Both the position numbers and the translations under genes were made by a program. Below are positions 12,563 through 25,100 of a stretch of DNA of 64,000 nt, in pieces. This stretch comes from Patagioenas fasciata (lineage: Eukaryota; Chordata; Aves; Columbiformes; Columbidae), in assembly GCF_037038585.1 (NCBI RefSeq), contig NC_092525.1, forward strand, positions 16,906,867 to 16,970,866, given 5' to 3'. The notes beneath the pieces were generated by a model, which saw only the letters and a program-made list of their open reading frames with translations, did no database searches and was not told the origin of the DNA. Numbering within the stretch: the stretch's first letter is position 1; every line of letters begins with the position of its first letter.

Positions 12563-15500
12563 CTCAACTGGAAGGTTCCTGGTGCACAGCCCACCAGCGA
12601 CCACAGTGACAGCAAACGGTGCACACAGCCCACAGTCACAGGCAAAGTGGGTTGTAAAGGAAGGGATAAACTTAATAATCCAGAAGAAAAGGGAACATGC
12701 GTCGAATGACTGATGTATTGATACTATAATGGGCATCTAATCTCGTTCCTGATTTACAGCAAGTCTCCTTCTCACTTTTCTACATCCAGTACTGCAAGCG
12801 TGCTAGTCTGACACCTCGGCGACCCTGAGAACACGTAACAGCCGTGAGGACTATCATTCGTTTTTAAAGTTTTTTACACTACTTGGTGATACAAAAAGCA
12901 CTCTTGGACCATTAGCGTCAAAGTTGAGATGTCTTAGCTGGATATTAGCCCTATAAAACAGCCCACCATACTTAAGGTGACCATATTATATTCTTTCAAG
13001 CTTTGTTTTCATGGATTGTAAACTATGTATCATTATGTATAGTTCAGTAATTTGAATGTTAGTTGAACGTATATAAGAAGGAATGCATTTTCTGTAGATG
13101 AATGAACCAAATGGTGACCATTAAATGATTGCGTTTGGATCCTGCAGTGCAGGCGGGAGGTGGCGTTTGCTGCGCGGGGAGCGTGGTCCCTCCGGTGCAG
13201 CCTTTCCCTTCCCCACGGAGCCGTTTGTCCATCCTCCTGGTGCCGGCTCTGCCGCTGTGCTGAGGTTCATCACCCAGAAATTGTCCCTTTTTTCTTCTTT
13301 TCTCACACTCCCTTAAGAGACTTGGTGAGCATCACCTGGGTTGTCTTGCATTTGCATTCAGCAGCCACTCGAGCGCATGGGATGTACAGAAAGTTACTAG
13401 AACAATAAGCTCGAGCATTAAATTTTCATATAAGCAAAAGTTTCTCTTGAAGTTAGTTTAATTGTAGTGCACATTGAATAGGGCTCACACTGGGGTATTT
13501 GATTTGCACATGCCTTAGGATGTTTCCAGATTAATTTGCTTCCTCTCAATGTTTTGACTAGGTAGGTATTTCAGTACTCCGGCTTCTTGAGCTGATTCTT
13601 ATTCCAAGTGGTTCCAGTCTCCTAATTCGACAATAATCCAGCTTTTTGGTTTGTTAGAAAGAATTTGTGCAAAAGGCTAATGGTGCTATTTGTTTGTATT
13701 AAGAAATTTAGATTAAAGTGCTGTGGTGTAATTGTACAAAAATGTAAATATTTTCAAAATTATATTCTTTGTGCACTGTAGTTAAAACTTTTTCTGGAAA
13801 TCAATAGAGTTAAGCATCAAATCTTACGTTAAAGAGTGTGATCAGTGCTAGTGCAGGTGCCCAGCCTGGCTGACCGAGCGGTGGAGGCGGCTCCTCGCAG
13901 GCAATAAAGCAGAATCTGTCTGTATAAAACCCAAAGCAGCTGCTCCAGCTCTGTCCGAGTCCTGGGGAATCGGATGGACAGAAATCGGGAGCCGAGGTTG
14001 ATCCTGTTCCCATGTCGCTGTCATCCTGTGCTGGGCAGGTGAGTGGCGAGTGCTCTGCAGACTGCGATTGATGCGCTGAAGCTACCAACTAGAAATCAGA
14101 AATAAAACTATAGTGGGGGGGAAGCAAAGGGAACTGCAGAATTGTGATTGTTGAAATACTGTGTCAGAAGCAGATGTGGAACATGTGGCAGGAATGATGG
14201 AACTTGTTCTTCCAAGTAATTATGAATTCCTGAAGTGTGTTACATCTGTAGTGTGCACTGACCTCCACCTCCTGCTGCTCCGAGAAGCAGCTGAGGTCCT
14301 GACAAAGGGTACCAAGGGCTGGGAAGGTTCAGCAAACGCGGAGCGACGTCTCTGCACAAGGTGAATGTCAGAAATCCCTTTTCTCAGTGTTCCAGGGAAA
14401 GAACCATGTGTTTCATGTTACTTTGCGTTTTTGGTTATTCCGGATTGCCATGACAGAGCTTGCTGCCGCAGGAAGGAGCGCATGTAGCTGGAGTGGTGGA
14501 CTTCAGAAAAAAGAACAAAAGATTTTTGTGTAGCCTGACATAAAGCAGCGGGTTCTGTGGACCAGTCCGTGTGTTCGGTGGAGCCCACCACAGTCTGTGG
14601 ATACGTTTCCTCTGCTTTCCATGGGCTCTGGCTGCAGATCTGGTGGGTTTTTTAACCTTTGCAATTACATTACTAACTTTGATACATTTTAAGATTTGCA
14701 GGAACTTTTTATAGTGAGTTGCCACATTAAGGCTTGCTCTAATCTGGAGTGTCAGCAAAGGCTGGACACAGGTTTGACCGTCATATTTTAACGTTATTAT
14801 GGTGACCATTTGCTGCTGCTGCTTTTGTTCTTAGTGTGGAGCTGAACAATCTGACTCAGACTGTCCTGTCCAGCTCAGTGACAGTTTCCAGGTTCCTGTG
14901 ACAGCCTCATGACGTGAAGCTCCAACCGTTTCTCGGTACATTTCCTTCTGACTCTTGGTGATGTGTTTTCTGTCTGAAGCATTCCTGGTGACGAGCTTTG
15001 AAATGTGAATCGGGGACACCCGGGCCGTGGTTTCCCGAGGGATTTGCTGCAGGAATCCCTGTTAGCGAGCAGGACGTGGGGCTGAGCGGGGTGAGGAGTG
15101 GGGATGGTGGCAGCGCTCGTAGAAACATTCCATCCGCTGTCGTTTGTTTTGCTTGCCAGGGTGTTTGTGTCGCCCTGTGCTGGTTTGTGGGTCTGGGTGC
15201 ATTGGGTGTAGCGTCTCTAGCAGAGGAGCCTCCATTGGGTGCTGCTGGCATTTCCTGCTTGGATACCTTTTGAAAATTCGTTTTTCCTACAACTTTGTTT
15301 TTGGTTTTCCCCTCATCTTTTCCTGCAGACCGTGTTGGGTGTTCAGGGCTGGTTTTGTCCTGTGAACGTACCACAGGGGGTTTGCAGAGCTTGTCTCCAC
15401 CGCTGGGCAGCAAGGAGTGGGTTGGCTGCAACACCTCAGTGTCACTTGTGCAGGGATGTTAATGGCAATGAGGAGCCCAGGCATGTATTAATAAGAATAT

Positions 15501-16270
15501 CTGGGTGACTCAAAATGCTGTGGTGTAGGGCACTGCTCTGCTCAACACAGGTGGGATGACAATGGTTTGGGTAGGAATCGCCTGACAAGACACGCTGACA
15601 CCATGGTGGCCTTTGGGGTGACGCTGAGAACGGGGCGAATGGAGGAGGGAAGCCCGACCCCTGCGCATCTGAGCTTGTGTTATTCTGTTTTCTGGTGGCT
15701 GTGAGGTGGTGGGTTTTTTTTTTATGAACAAATATTAAAAGTCAGCCATCAATGTGGTAACTGAAATAATAAGAAATTGTTGCAAAAGAATTCCTGGGGT
15801 TGTTTCTTAACCAAACTGTTCCACTGGTCTTCCAAAACATTGCTTTACTTTGTGGCAACGGGAATGTGTTTTTCCTTTCAAGGAGCTGCTGTTCCAGTCA
15901 CTGTCCTCACTTTACTGCAATTCTTCATTTATATATTGAAATTATTTGTTACAAAAAAGCTCTGGATACGTTCGTGCTGGAAACCCACCTTGGTGAGTTG
16001 ATACTCAAAGCAACTGTCTGGTTTTTAAATGTATTTGTTCTTGAGTTGTAATTCATGCAAGGATAACTGCATTATTTAATCTGTATTAACAAATTTCCTG
16101 TAATGCTGCAGTTTCACATTTATTTTCCTTACAATTTGTAATTATCATGGAAACACTGTTACTTTTTTGCATTTTACTAGTCGTCTGGTCCATGTTTTTA
16201 ACTTACATTCACTGATAGTAACTTTTGGTTGTATCATTTGTTAGAATAAAGACCAAAATACGCTGTTTGA
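12563..16270 (+). other. ANKRD13C: ANKRD13C 3' UTR (proximal part sure, distal limit uncertain)
   Basis: The 3' UTR starts right after the stop at 12562. Candidate poly(A) signals on the plus strand are ATTAAA at 13120-13125 and AATAAA at 13903-13908, 14101-14106 and 16245-16250. Base composition turns abruptly GC-rich just after 13140, which makes the first site a plausible proximal end. The AT-rich stretch at 15780-16260 looks like 3' UTR again, so a long isoform ending near 16.27 kb is possible. About 1.5 kb would then separate it from the end of SRSF11. Confidence 0.5.
13120..13125 (+). terminator. ANKRD13C: Candidate proximal poly(A) signal (ATTAAA) of ANKRD13C
   Basis: The ATTAAA hexamer lies 558 nt after the stop codon and is followed within 10-20 nt by a G/T-rich stretch (GCGTTTGG) suited to cleavage factor binding. 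Alternative downstream AATAAA signals exist, so usage is a guess. Confidence 0.4.
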
Positions 16271-17829
16271 TTCTTAAACTGTTCAACATGTGAAAATCAA
16301 GTTTAATTTTCTCCTCTGTGCTTTTCAGGAGATGCAGATAAATCTACAGAGACTGTAGACGTGCATCTCTGAGGGAACAGGTTCACAGTGCTACATTCTG
16401 CAAGGGCATTTGATTGGTCCATTTTAAAATATAATCCTGCATTTTCAGTACAGACTGTTCTCTACCCTCTGGCCTGTCTGGTTCAGCGGAACTGCAGCAG
16501 TTGGAGGAGCCCTTGGAGTTTGCTCTGCCACAGTCAGCAATTACACAAGTTTTATCTCCTAAAGCCAGAGGTGTTATCATTTCAATAACATGATGTGACA
16601 GCTGCTTATAACAGTTGTCTCTTGGAAGAGCTGTGAATGACTTAGAGAGCAAAACCTGGAACTTCAGAAGATTAATTTTGCCTTGTAGAAGTTTTTTTCA
16701 GTTTAGTTTTGACTCAGATCTTCTGGCCTCCTGCAAGCACCGAAGCTTGAGCTTGCAGAGCAGAGATCAGCACATCCCTTTACAGCTAAGAGCTTGCTAA
16801 CCCTTAAAAAAAAATCTCATATTTATAAAGGGTGAAGAGAACTGAGATTTGCAGTTATAGAAAGTGCTTTAAACACCACCGGCTAGAACCCGAGATTGAG
16901 GTGAACTACAGTTGTAGCCTGGATGTTGCTGTTCTGCACTCCTGGAAAGCAATAAACCAAAAATATGTAAGTTGTGATTAGCAAATGTGGCCTAAAACCA
17001 CCTGTTTCTCCAGTGTGTGTTTGCAGAGGTAGGACACAACACAGCCCTGGGTTGTTAGTAAAATAATTACACATATCCCTTGATCTCCCCTCTTGAGCTC
17101 AATTCCCTGACTTGGGAACAACTTTCACAACAATGGAGTCCCCAGAGGTTTTACTTTATTACTATAAATCCATTTATGTTCTTCACATATAAATATGTGA
17201 TGACAAGGATGAGACACATCTCTAAAGTCAGCATGCACCCGGTACTAACTCTCCCTCTCTCCACTAGAAATAAAAGCCTAGAACTGATTGTATAACATTT
17301 ACCTCTGTATTGACAAAATACTCAAAACAGTAAAAATGTACATTTCTACCAATTCTAAAAGTGACACCACCTATCTAAATGGCAAGTTCCACTTTAACTG
17401 GGGTGAAAGGCTGGTTTAAAGCAAAGGACATTTGACCACTGAGCTTCTTTCCAAACCTTCCCCATCCAAACCCACTGGGTGGAGTTGCCATGGTCAGCCC
17501 TGTCCATACACTCACTCACTCTTCCCACTCCTGGAGAGGTGAGTGTTGGTATTTTGATGAAAATGCAAAAAAGTTTTACAAATGCATGTTTCTTTTTAAA
17601 AGTACTTGTCCTATAATGCCTCTAGATTCCCAGTCTAAGCCCTTTCCCTTCATTCCTCCCAAAAGTACCATAATTCTTTCTTTAGTGTAACATACTCACC
17701 TGTACTTATAGGTTCTGAAGGGATGGAGTTGTCAACATCTTTTAAAAATAGAAGAAAAATGTGTCCTCTAACTGAATGAGGTAAAGCCTCATACATTCAG
17801 TGGTGTAAATAAATACCAGCAGAGTTTTA
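16271..17829. other. Intergenic stretch between converging ANKRD13C and SRSF11
   Basis: This is unique-looking AT-rich sequence between the last plus-strand poly(A) candidate and the predicted SRSF11 end. I see no exon-like segment, RNA gene or nameable repeat. The longest open frames here are under 100 codons and without family features. Confidence 0.6.
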
Positions 17830-18966
17830 TAGGAACATAAGTTTACGGGTTTTATTATCAAAGTTTTGTAAAACAATTTCAGAAACTGTACATCAACATG
17901 GCACAGACTGTCGCCTACTTTTGTCTTTTTACCTGCACAAAAGTAAAAGCTCTTGAACTTGGGTAACTAAGAAAACAGCTTGTCTAACTACTCTGCAGAT
18001 AACATGGAATCACTGTGTGCATAAGATACTACTGCAGTGACAGTAACACAAATTTATTAGTTTATACAACTTGAGATCAAGTAAAAAGTACATTATCAAG
18101 TAGACCTGCTTTTAAAAGCATACAAAGGTTGATTTTAAAATGCACTACCTTTTTGCAATGTGTTCAGCTCAATAACAAATTAAACGACCTGGCTTATGAA
18201 AACTGCACAAATCAAACTTTGATCACTGGGCACTGATCAAGCGGAGATTTTCACTTCCCAAGGCTCAAGAGAAAAAGCGAAGAACCATTACGACTCACCT
18301 GAGATGGACTTGAACAGACAGATTACAAAAAGCCCTCAAAAAGGTCAGTGCATTTTAACTTTGTCAAAGCAAAACAAAACCCACTGGGAAAAACAAAACA
18401 AAACCAACCCCAGCCACACGCATGGCTTAAAAAAACCCCAAACAAAACAAAACCCCTACCTATACCAGAATGCTTACTTGCAGATGTACTGTCACTTTAT
18501 TTTTGTGTAGTCACACTTAAGACCCTTAAGTAGATCCACCATATGCTGTAGGATTTCAGAACATGTAGGATGTTTCTGCCACGATCAACATGCAGTCAGT
18601 GCATTCCCTATACTGCTCTATTACTGCAATGAATCAAATTCTAGGAACACTATCGTAGGTGAGCTGGTTCACTACAAGGAGGTCAGACACCAACAGTCCG
18701 TGCCTGCTGAAGACGCATGCAGCTGGTCACTTGCGCTCGAAGCGTCACCAAGCCAGCAAAACTGCCTTGGGACGCGTCCCTCTGGGGCGTAACGAGGATG
18801 GTTCCCTCTCTAAAAGCGTTCGACGGGAGTTAGTACGGGAGATTTACAAACCATGGAGAGCTCAGAGCTGTGTACAGCTAGATTTAGGATTAACAAGTAC
18901 AGCGTAAAAGAATCACACAGGAATGACACTGACGCACGTCTGCAGCTGGTTCGCTGCAAAGGCTTC
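17830..18966 (-). other. SRSF11: SRSF11 3' UTR
   Basis: On the minus strand this region follows the stop codon at 18967-18969. It is about 1.1 kb and AT-rich, and ends just after a minus-strand AATAAA at 17851-17856. It contains several U-rich/UUUUG tracts, seen as A/C-rich sequence on the plus strand at about 18368-18460, that could bind RNA regulators. The boundary is inferred from the hexamer only. Confidence 0.65.
17851..17856 (-). terminator. SRSF11: Poly(A) signal AATAAA of SRSF11 (predicted)
   Basis: The plus-strand TTTATT reads AATAAA on the minus strand, about 1.1 kb after the stop codon. Cleavage would fall near 17825-17840. A second minus-strand AATAAA near 18055 could serve a shorter UTR. 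Confidence 0.5.
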
Positions 18967-19164
18967 TCAGTCACTCATGTCCATGTCCTCCTCGTGATGA
19001 TCATCCCCGTTGACTTTGGATTCCCTGCCTGAATCCCCGCTGCCCTTCTCCGCCGCAGACTCCTTCACCTTAGGGGAGGAAGAATCTGCCATTTTCTTTT
19101 CTTCCTTCTTCTCCTTCTCGCTGTCATATCCTTGTTCCTCTTCATCATAATCCCTTGTGACCTG
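18967..19164 (-). CDS. SRSF11: SRSF11 last coding exon (12)
   Basis: The exon encodes QVTRDYDEEEQGYDSEKE, a Lys/Glu run, and the end VNGDDHHEEDMDMSD followed by TGA. It provides residues about 395-459. The acceptor reads GGCAAAG on the minus strand with a weak pyrimidine tract. Confidence 0.95.
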   Translation of the reverse strand, partial: QVTRDYDEEEQGYDSEKEKKEEKKMADSSSPKVKESAAEKGSGDSGRESKVNGDDHHEEDMDMSD

Positions 19165-22100
19165 CTTTGCCGAGATAAATAAAAAAAGTCAAACTTGCTT
19201 TCAAATCCCCTGTTGCTTTAAGGTTAATACTGTGGGACAGGCAGGGAAGGTAAAGAGGTTTTTAAACATACTTTCACGTCTTTATCACTCTCGGATTTTC
19301 GTTCTCGATCCTTCTCTTTGTCTTTGCTCTTTTTTTTCTTGCTTGTTGACCGCTCCCTCTCATCTCTACTTCTCTCCTTGTCTTTATCCTTCTTTTTTTC
19401 CTTTTTATGCCTACAACAACAAAGCATGTGGAAGAATGAAAAGCACAATCACACTGCTCCATCACCAGAACACAGACCACAGCCAGACTCTGACCCACAG
19501 CTCATTACAGTCTGAAGGGAGAAATGGCTGCGTGCAACGAAATGCACCATTCGCTCTCAGAAAACAACCAAACATCCCCATTTGTCAGCTCTGGATCAAA
19601 CCGCACGCTGAGATGAGTGACACTGTGTGTGTGATGCTGGAGCTCCTCCCGTCCCAGTTCAGCCCTGGGCACCAGTGCAGCGACGCTCAGAGCTGGAAGC
19701 CAATTAAACCACAACAGAGACGGCAGCAGAGATGAACTTGCTGCTCCCAGGACATCACACTAAGGCCGACCAGCATCTTCACAACCCACCGTCGCCTTTG
19801 CTACATCACATTTTGGGAATTTTCCAGCCACACACCGTATTTTTTTAGCCAAGAGGTTCACTGACCTTCTTGGAGATGGGGAACGGGACATTTTCCTTTT
19901 GGGAGATCTGGGTTTTTTAGGTGACCGTGATCCACTCCTGCTTCTTCGACGTCGTCTTTCTCTACAGGAAAGAGAAATAGAGCATCTTTTTAATTTTATT
20001 AGTTTTTTAAAGCTACAAATCAATCTCTGACTCCAAAACCAGCACTGCTCAAAAGGCAGCGAACATGTTGAGTTGAGAATGGGTATTTGCTCTCTGCACT
20101 GCAGAGCCCACAGTTGCTGAGCAGCAGAGCAAGTCGTGTCCTGCTCTGCCTCCACCTTTGTGAGCAAAGTGCCAGCTTGGACCCTGCTACAGATACTGCC
20201 CCTCTTTCTTTGTTCTTGCTAATATGGTAAGTTGATTTTCAAAGCGTTTTTAAAAGAGAATGGTACCCATTTGCATGTATTTATCCCATAAATCAGGAAA
20301 GCATTTAAATGTGACCTCAAAGCATCATGTATTCCTTGATACAGAGCAAGTAGAAACTATTCTAAGCCCAAACAACACTCCAGAAAATTACAGCGTCAAG
20401 GACAAAAGTATAGCATCTTCTAGACACAGGTAGAGAACACATATATATATACATATCCTCAATATAGCCACAACAGAATCATCCTCCTATTGCACACCAG
20501 AACGTTCTTTCTACTAAGTGGATAAAGCATGCTGGAAATGGAGACCAAGGAAAACTTTCCTGTTACTGTACCTGCTTGTGCTTCGCGATCGTCTAGTTGT
20601 GCTGTAGCTTTTGGGGGGAGTTTTAGAACGTTTCTTTTCTTTCTCTTCCTTCTTTTTATCCCTTTTAGTAAAATACAGATTTTAAGTTTAAGTCATTTTC
20701 AAACTATTCAAGTAGCATTCACTGCTTTTGCTATGTAGGAAAATGAATGCAGACATCATTACTTTGGATAGCATAGATGGTTTAGTTTTTTCTGGAGCCA
20801 GTCGTATTATATTAATGGAAAAGAAAGAAAGATTACAGTTATCTCACGCTAAATACAAGAACAGCTCTTGTGTAGCTTCTGTGTATGAACAGCACAAAAT
20901 CTGCAAGTCTGGACGCTTCCTGCTCTGCAAAGACAGCGAATGATTCAGCCCCAGCCTCCGGCACCTCCTGACTCTTGGGAAAAGCACATTCCGTGTTCCC
21001 GTGTCCCTGACTGTGCACACGTACAGGACAGTGGATCAGAGTTCCATAGGATCTTACATGGGACTGGTACTTCAGAAGAGCTGCTAGTTCATTTCGCCCA
21101 GGGTCTGTTGTTTGTTTGTGGTTTTTGTATGGTTTGTTTGGGTTTTTTTTTAAGCAAGCATCAAAACATAAGAACTTCCAGCAAACGAGATGAATTTACT
21201 GAAGCAATTACCTGGTTTTGGACGTGCTCCTGGACCTTCTGCTCCTCTCTCTGGAATGAGATCTTCTCCGCCTTGGACTTTTAGATCGCCTCCTGCTTCT
21301 CGATTTTGAATGGGACCTTCTCCTTGATCTGCTTCTCGACCGTCTGGCAGCAACACACAGACATGGGAGATAAATAGTGAATTATTGTTTCAGCTATGGT
21401 TTCTGTTTGTTTGTTTTAAAGCAAATAAGCTACCTACCTGTGTCTAGATGAAGAAGGCGTCCTCCTCCTCCTTGAGCGTGACCTGGACCTTGAATGCCTT
21501 CGTTTTTCATCTTTCTTGTCTGGAGTTAAAAAGGAAAAGCAGAGTAAAAAATCCAATTTTAGTTTAGTATTCAAAAAGACTTTATAAAGGTAAGGAAGTT
21601 GAGCTTCATACTATAGATATAAATCAGGTAAAGAAAACCTAAGGAATATTTTGACAATTGAAATAAAGGCTTATCTATCCTTTTCTTTAAAAGATGACAC
21701 ACAAAGAATAGGCACATGACAAAGACAGGTATGTGGCATAAACCAGCATAAATTTTTATGCAAAATTCAGAAAATATTTTATTTAAGTCAGTTAAAAGAT
21801 GATAGCTGCAGGGCAACGTAAAGTCTCCTTGAAATCTCAGAATCTCTGCCATTTTGTGATGGACTAAAGAACCTCTCAAATTACTGCTTTGAATTTGCCA
21901 CAAAAAGTCTCAGGCAAAACCATCATCACTTTTATTCTGGTATAATAAAAGAAAAGGAGCTCTATTCTTTCCTGAAAATGATCAGGAGGCTGCAAAACTC
22001 TATTTTCGGTGTTCCACATTATTGCTTCTCAGATTTGGTGGATCTGATATTTGTGGATGAGCTGCTGCATCTTATTCTAAAATAAAATCTACTGAAATAA

Positions 22101-25100
22101 GCTACCAAAAAAAAAAAAAATCTCTTTAGAGAGTTCCACAGATGAGGAATGAAAAGAAAGGACATCACCCCCAGAAACAAACCAGCAGCACTCATGTGGT
22201 TCAGCCACTTGCAGTTTCCAGTGAAATCTCAGAACTTTAACCAGGGGAAGCTCAAAGCATTTTACCACCTTTAAATCAAGTGAACTTTGGGGCAAACAAG
22301 AGGTGATTAACTCCCTGCATCATTCTGCAGGACACATGCAGAATCCATGTTGTAGGAAAATTACAAACCTGTCAACTATGAATTGAGTCACTTTAGAACA
22401 TGAAAGCGTTAAGCCAATATTCTGCAGACCGTTAGTTTTTATCACACACTACCTCGAAAATCCTTCGGGACTGAAGGAGTTGTTCTACAATTTCAAATTA
22501 CCTGGCTCGATAGCAGCAGAAATTAACGACTGTGCTTCTCGTACTCTTTTCATCGCCTCTTCTATTTCTTTACTGGAGGTATCTGATTTCAGACTTGGTG
22601 AAACAAGACCTGCAGCTACATGGTTCAGCCTGGTAAATTAAAGAGAATATTGGAAGTTCAGTATTGATGAGCCCAAGAAATACATCCATAGCGGCTGATT
22701 CAAGTGAATCACAACCTGCCTGCATTTTGTCACGTTCAGGTAAAAGCCCAGTAAGTCTTAAGATGTGGTATCTGTGCTGAACACAGTGGCACGAGACACC
22801 AGCACCGTTCCATTACAGATACTGTGACAAAAATGACCTACAAAAAAACTGGATTTCCGTCTCTAGCTCAATTAAATCCCACAGATCGGCTGGTGTTCCT
22901 CCATAGATACAAGGCTGAATGACATTCATTTCCTCCCCCTCTTCTCTCTACCACAAAGTCTGCACAAGGCCCCAAGACACAAGTTTTCTCCAACCTTACT
23001 TAGATCCAGCCAAACACAGATCAGACACCGAATCCCAACCGACACTCCCCAGATCATTGCAACACAAACACTTCAAACACTGATGCTTACTTTGGATCCA
23101 CGGTGCTCATGAGTTTTAGTAGCTGATCTGCTGCAAGAGACTGGGAGAGGGGAAAAAACGGTTAAAACCATGTTGCATGCTCAAGAAGATGATCTTCCTT
23201 CAATGTGGACAATGCAAAGATATATTTTTTTTCAAAGTGGCCAAACACAGGCGCTCTCTTGGAAAGAACTGAAGCACTTTAAAATAAAACCCACCACACT
23301 TCTGGTATCTACAGGTTATTTCTCTTACTTCAAGAGAACAGAGACCTCTTTAGCAAACTAATTCACCCGTCCATGGGAAGTCCTCAATGTCAATTTAAGA
23401 ACAATAAGTAAAAGCTTTTTTATTCTAAAAATTCCACTAAAAATATAGTTTGCAACTCTTAGAAAAATCCAGATGTCGTCACAATTGCACTTCCCACTAA
23501 TTCTCTTTATACAGAGGCAGCCATGTGCTGAACCCAAACAGTTCCACAGTCAGTTGCCTTAATGGACGCAGAAAACAATCCTTCATCAGACCAAGGGTAG
23601 ATTTTTCTAATATGCATTTAGAACGCTTATTTTTTTTTATTTGTTATTTTACTATCAGTCTTATTTGCTTGTCACTACACAAGGTATGCACGGAGAATCC
23701 TAAATGATGGACTTCATAGCACTGCATTAAATCATTACTACTTCTTGCATCCATAAAACATGTTCTCTGGTTTTATATCTTAAATAAGGTATTTATTTAT
23801 ATCTTCAACAAGACATTTTCTATCTTAAATATTAACTCAATATTCTACTATTTCTTAGTAAAGTCTTTTAAAATTCATTTTTAAAATGACTATGGCCTAA
23901 CAAAGTCTCCTCAGTATTTTCACCATCTACAAAAACTAAACCAAACATTTTTTTTTTTTTTACTATAAGTACAAGACAGATTTATAGCTTGATAATGACA
24001 CCTATCTGGAGTATTTCATCACTAGTCCCAAAAAATTTTTTAGGTCCTTCTGGACTTTCATTTGATACTACTACTGATACTGTTTATTCCAAACAGGTAC
24101 TTGGAAAAAATAAATCACTGGATTTTCAGAAAGTGGCTGTTGAACTGATATAAATTAAAATTACTTTTAAGACAGCCAAAAGTGTTCATATATCAACTGG
24201 CTATGCTGAGAAGCAAAGACTGTACGCTATAACCACTTCAAGAAGTTTAAAGAACCATCAGGATGTGCAGACTACATCGATTCAAGCCTTTCAGAAACAG
24301 TAATACCTCCTAACACTTGTTCCAACCTAGGTGTAGTATTTCCAGATCTTCAGCTTGTTATTTAATAGAACGGGTAAACACTAAGAGCATAACATATTCT
24401 AGTGAAATGTATCTGCTACATAAATATAGATAAAAAATAAAGCAAACGTTAGCACGTGTGACATACCTGAGAGTTTAAGTTTGCTCCAGGAAGCCCCAGA
24501 GCAGCCAGGGCAGGATCAAGAGCAGGAGCTCCCAAAGCAGCTAAAGGAACAGCACCGATCTGCAAAGAGACACAGTTACACACAGTCCTCTGCCCAGAAC
24601 AGCACTCGGATCAGCATCCCGAGCCTCAGACACCTGGAAACCTGACCTGGGGTTTAGTCAGGCTTCAGCTACAGGAACCATTACACTAACGTCAGTCAGA
24701 ATATTCAGTTTTCCTTATTCAAGTATTCCAAAGCTTGGTACAGGAAAAACTATTTTTCTTCCCTATAAATCTTCCAATGGGAAATTCTGTCTCCTTTGCA
24801 TCCCAACAGGTAGGAGGAAAAAAAAGAAAGAAGTAAAAAAAAGTAAAAAAAATATAAAGCATTCCACTATCTTCACAAATAGTTTGAAATTAATTTCTTT
24901 TTCAGAGTTAAAATGAAAATTCATTTTAAGTTTCTGAGCCAACTACCCCATACCTAATGAATTTAGTATTGAAACAAACATGTTTTATCTTAAATGACAA
25001 TGTAATATTGTTACATCTCTGCAAATTTATCTAATTTGGTTAAAACTGGCACACAGGTTGAAAAGCTACTGGAGGATGATGGCTTAAGTCTGAATTGCTT

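Noticed and set aside
14907-15434. 175-codon minus-strand open frame between ANKRD13C and SRSF11
   Set aside because: It is low-complexity in character (Pro/Ser/Thr/Lys), without homology that I recognise, and lies in probable ANKRD13C 3' UTR.
19157-19735. 192-codon plus-strand open frame over SRSF11 exons 11 and 12
   Set aside because: It is the antisense shadow of the Lys/Glu-rich coding exons; the minus strand gives the true protein with splice sites.
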